Assembly (NCBI GenBank): GCA_036273455.1
Contig: DASUHP010000033.1
Coordinates: 66,406-130,405 of the forward strand
DNA from: CAIYRG01 sp036273455
GTDB taxonomy: Bacteria; Pseudomonadota; Alphaproteobacteria; Micropepsales; Micropepsaceae
Reading direction: 5' to 3'
DNA length: 64,000 bases
Positions 63,082-64,000 of the stretch are shown piece after piece. Within the stretch, counting starts at the first letter, position 1, and the number at the start of each line of letters is the position of its first letter. The position numbers were made by a program, and so were the translations under genes. The notes under the pieces were generated by a model, which was given only the letters and a program-made list of their open reading frames with translations, was not told the DNA's origin and ran no database searches.

Positions 63082-64000
63082 ATGAGAAGGATTATTGGTT
63101 CGGCCGTAATCGTGTCGACGGCTGCATTGGGAGTGACCGCACTCTATGCGGCAGAATCGAACCGGCCGGATTGGGCCTATGCGATCCCGGTTGATCCGGC
63201 ACCGGCGCGCGGCCCTGAGGACGGAAAGCTGTTCAGCCTGCCGGGAGCGGCCAGGCAATACACCCTGAGTGAAATCCGCGGCGTCAGCGACAAGAATCCA
63301 AACGTCCTGACGCAACCCGCCGATTGGTACCCGCAGGATCACCCGCCGATGCCCAAAATCGTCGCCGAGGGTGACAATGCCCGCAAAATCCAGGCCTGCT
63401 CGCTATGCCACTATCCGAACGGCAAAGGCAGGACGGAAAACGCGCCGCCCGCGGGTCAGCCGGCTGAATACATCATCCGGCAATTGCATGATTTCGCGAC
63501 GGGTTGCGCCACAGTGCCGATCCGCGCAAAGCCAATACAAACCGTATGATTGATTTCGCGAAAGCGATGACGGACGACGAGATCAAAGCGGCGGCCGATT
63601 ATTTTTCTTCGATGAAGTGGACGCCGTGGATCAGGGTGGTCGAGACCAATACGATCCCGAAGAGCCGCAGCGTGTTTGGCATGTGGATGCCTTATGAAGG
63701 CGCCAAAGCCGGCACCGAACCGCTCGGCGACCGGATCATAGAGTCGCCGGAAAATCCACAGCGCACCGACGAATTGCGCGATCCGCATTCCGGCTTCGTT
63801 GCCTATGTCCCGGTTGGTTCGATCGCAAAAGGCAAGGAATTGGCGACGACAGGCGGCAATGGCAAGTCGCTGCAATGCTCGATCTGCCACGGCCCCGACC
63901 TGCACGGCATTGGCTCCGTGCCGGATATCGCGGCTCGCTCGCCCGCCTATATGGCGCGCCAGCTCTACGATATCCAGGCGGGAACGCGGCACGGCCAGAT
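63082..64000 (+). pseudogene. Di-haem cytochrome c, copy 2, frameshifted and cut by the edge
   Basis: Homologue of the cytochrome at 9.0 kb. The Sec signal (residues 1-23, ending LYAAE) is followed by RPDWAYAIPVDPAPA, DHPPMPKIVAEG and the first haem site CSLCH. Near 63502 one base is missing: the frame that should read QLHDFATG then LRHSADPRK ends 15 codons later. In the next frame the sequence stays open to the window edge with RMIDFAKAMTDDEIKAAADY, DPHSGFVAYVPVGS and the second haem site CSICH. Preserved coding sequence after the shift means either a sequencing error or a very recent mutation. Its stop lies outside the window. Confidence 0.8.

Noticed and set aside
1..64000. CRISPR array, prophage, insertion sequence or tRNA genes
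   Set aside because: No regularly spaced repeats, transposase or integrase motifs, or cloverleaf sequences were found by reading; a covariance-model tRNA scan would be decisive.

Overview
The window reads as a chromosomal segment of a high-GC soil or plant-associated alphaproteobacterium. The pointers are a Rhizobiales-style small-gene neighbourhood (cold-shock gene facing away from an rpsU gene, several tiny hypothetical proteins), a transaldolase-glucose-6-phosphate isomerase fusion, and an expanded TonB-dependent receptor set. The genus cannot be fixed from the sequence. I see no tRNA or rRNA gene, transposase, phage gene or CRISPR array.

Bases 1-7652 hold a two-component system (minus strand; the kinase runs off the left edge) divergent from a three-gene RND efflux operon (outer-membrane lipoprotein, adaptor, pump) whose genes overlap by four bases. 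A 15-base direct repeat lies in front of the efflux operon.

Bases 7774-33116 are the most unusual part. Five full-length paralogous TonB-dependent receptors (about 1,070-1,100 residues each) lie in the same orientation. Two secreted YncE-like beta-propellers, a di-haem cytochrome c, a TPR protein with a 2-oxoglutarate/iron oxygenase-type C-terminus and a PiuC-type hydroxylase are interspersed or flank them. The gap before receptor 3 holds two decayed fragments: the 5' end of an amidohydrolase like the intact one at 38.6-39.8 kb, and the 3' end of a sixth receptor. Receptors 3-5 end in near-identical terminators. Receptors 4 and 5 share a promoter-like element. Four of the five receptors carry a GTGCC/GGCAC-type hairpin just before an AAGGGGGA ribosome-binding site.

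Bases 33437-37856 carry small genes (unknown proteins, a possible ribosome-modulation-factor-like protein, a secreted protein with seven Cys-x10-Cys repeats, cold-shock protein, ribosomal protein S21) and a decayed C-terminal fragment of a second piuC.

Bases 37864-51411 look like a catabolic locus for an unidentified small molecule. A minus-strand operon encodes hydantoinase/oxoprolinase subunits A and B, a beta-hydroxyacid dehydrogenase, a NitT/TauT-type ABC importer, a TAT-type amidohydrolase and a maleate-isomerase-family protein. Next to it are two tandem VOC proteins, and divergent from these a DUF2848 protein, a cupin and a binding-protein-like gene without a signal peptide.

Bases 51403-61068 are one tightly packed minus-strand operon: tkt, tal-pgi fusion, gnd, zwf, egtB, egtD. 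It joins the pentose-phosphate pathway to ergothioneine synthesis. Divergent pgm follows, then a second di-haem cytochrome c gene with a one-base frameshift, cut by the right edge. The decayed fragments of receptor, amidohydrolase and piuC type suggest that the receptor array and the catabolic locus share a history of duplication; that link is inference.
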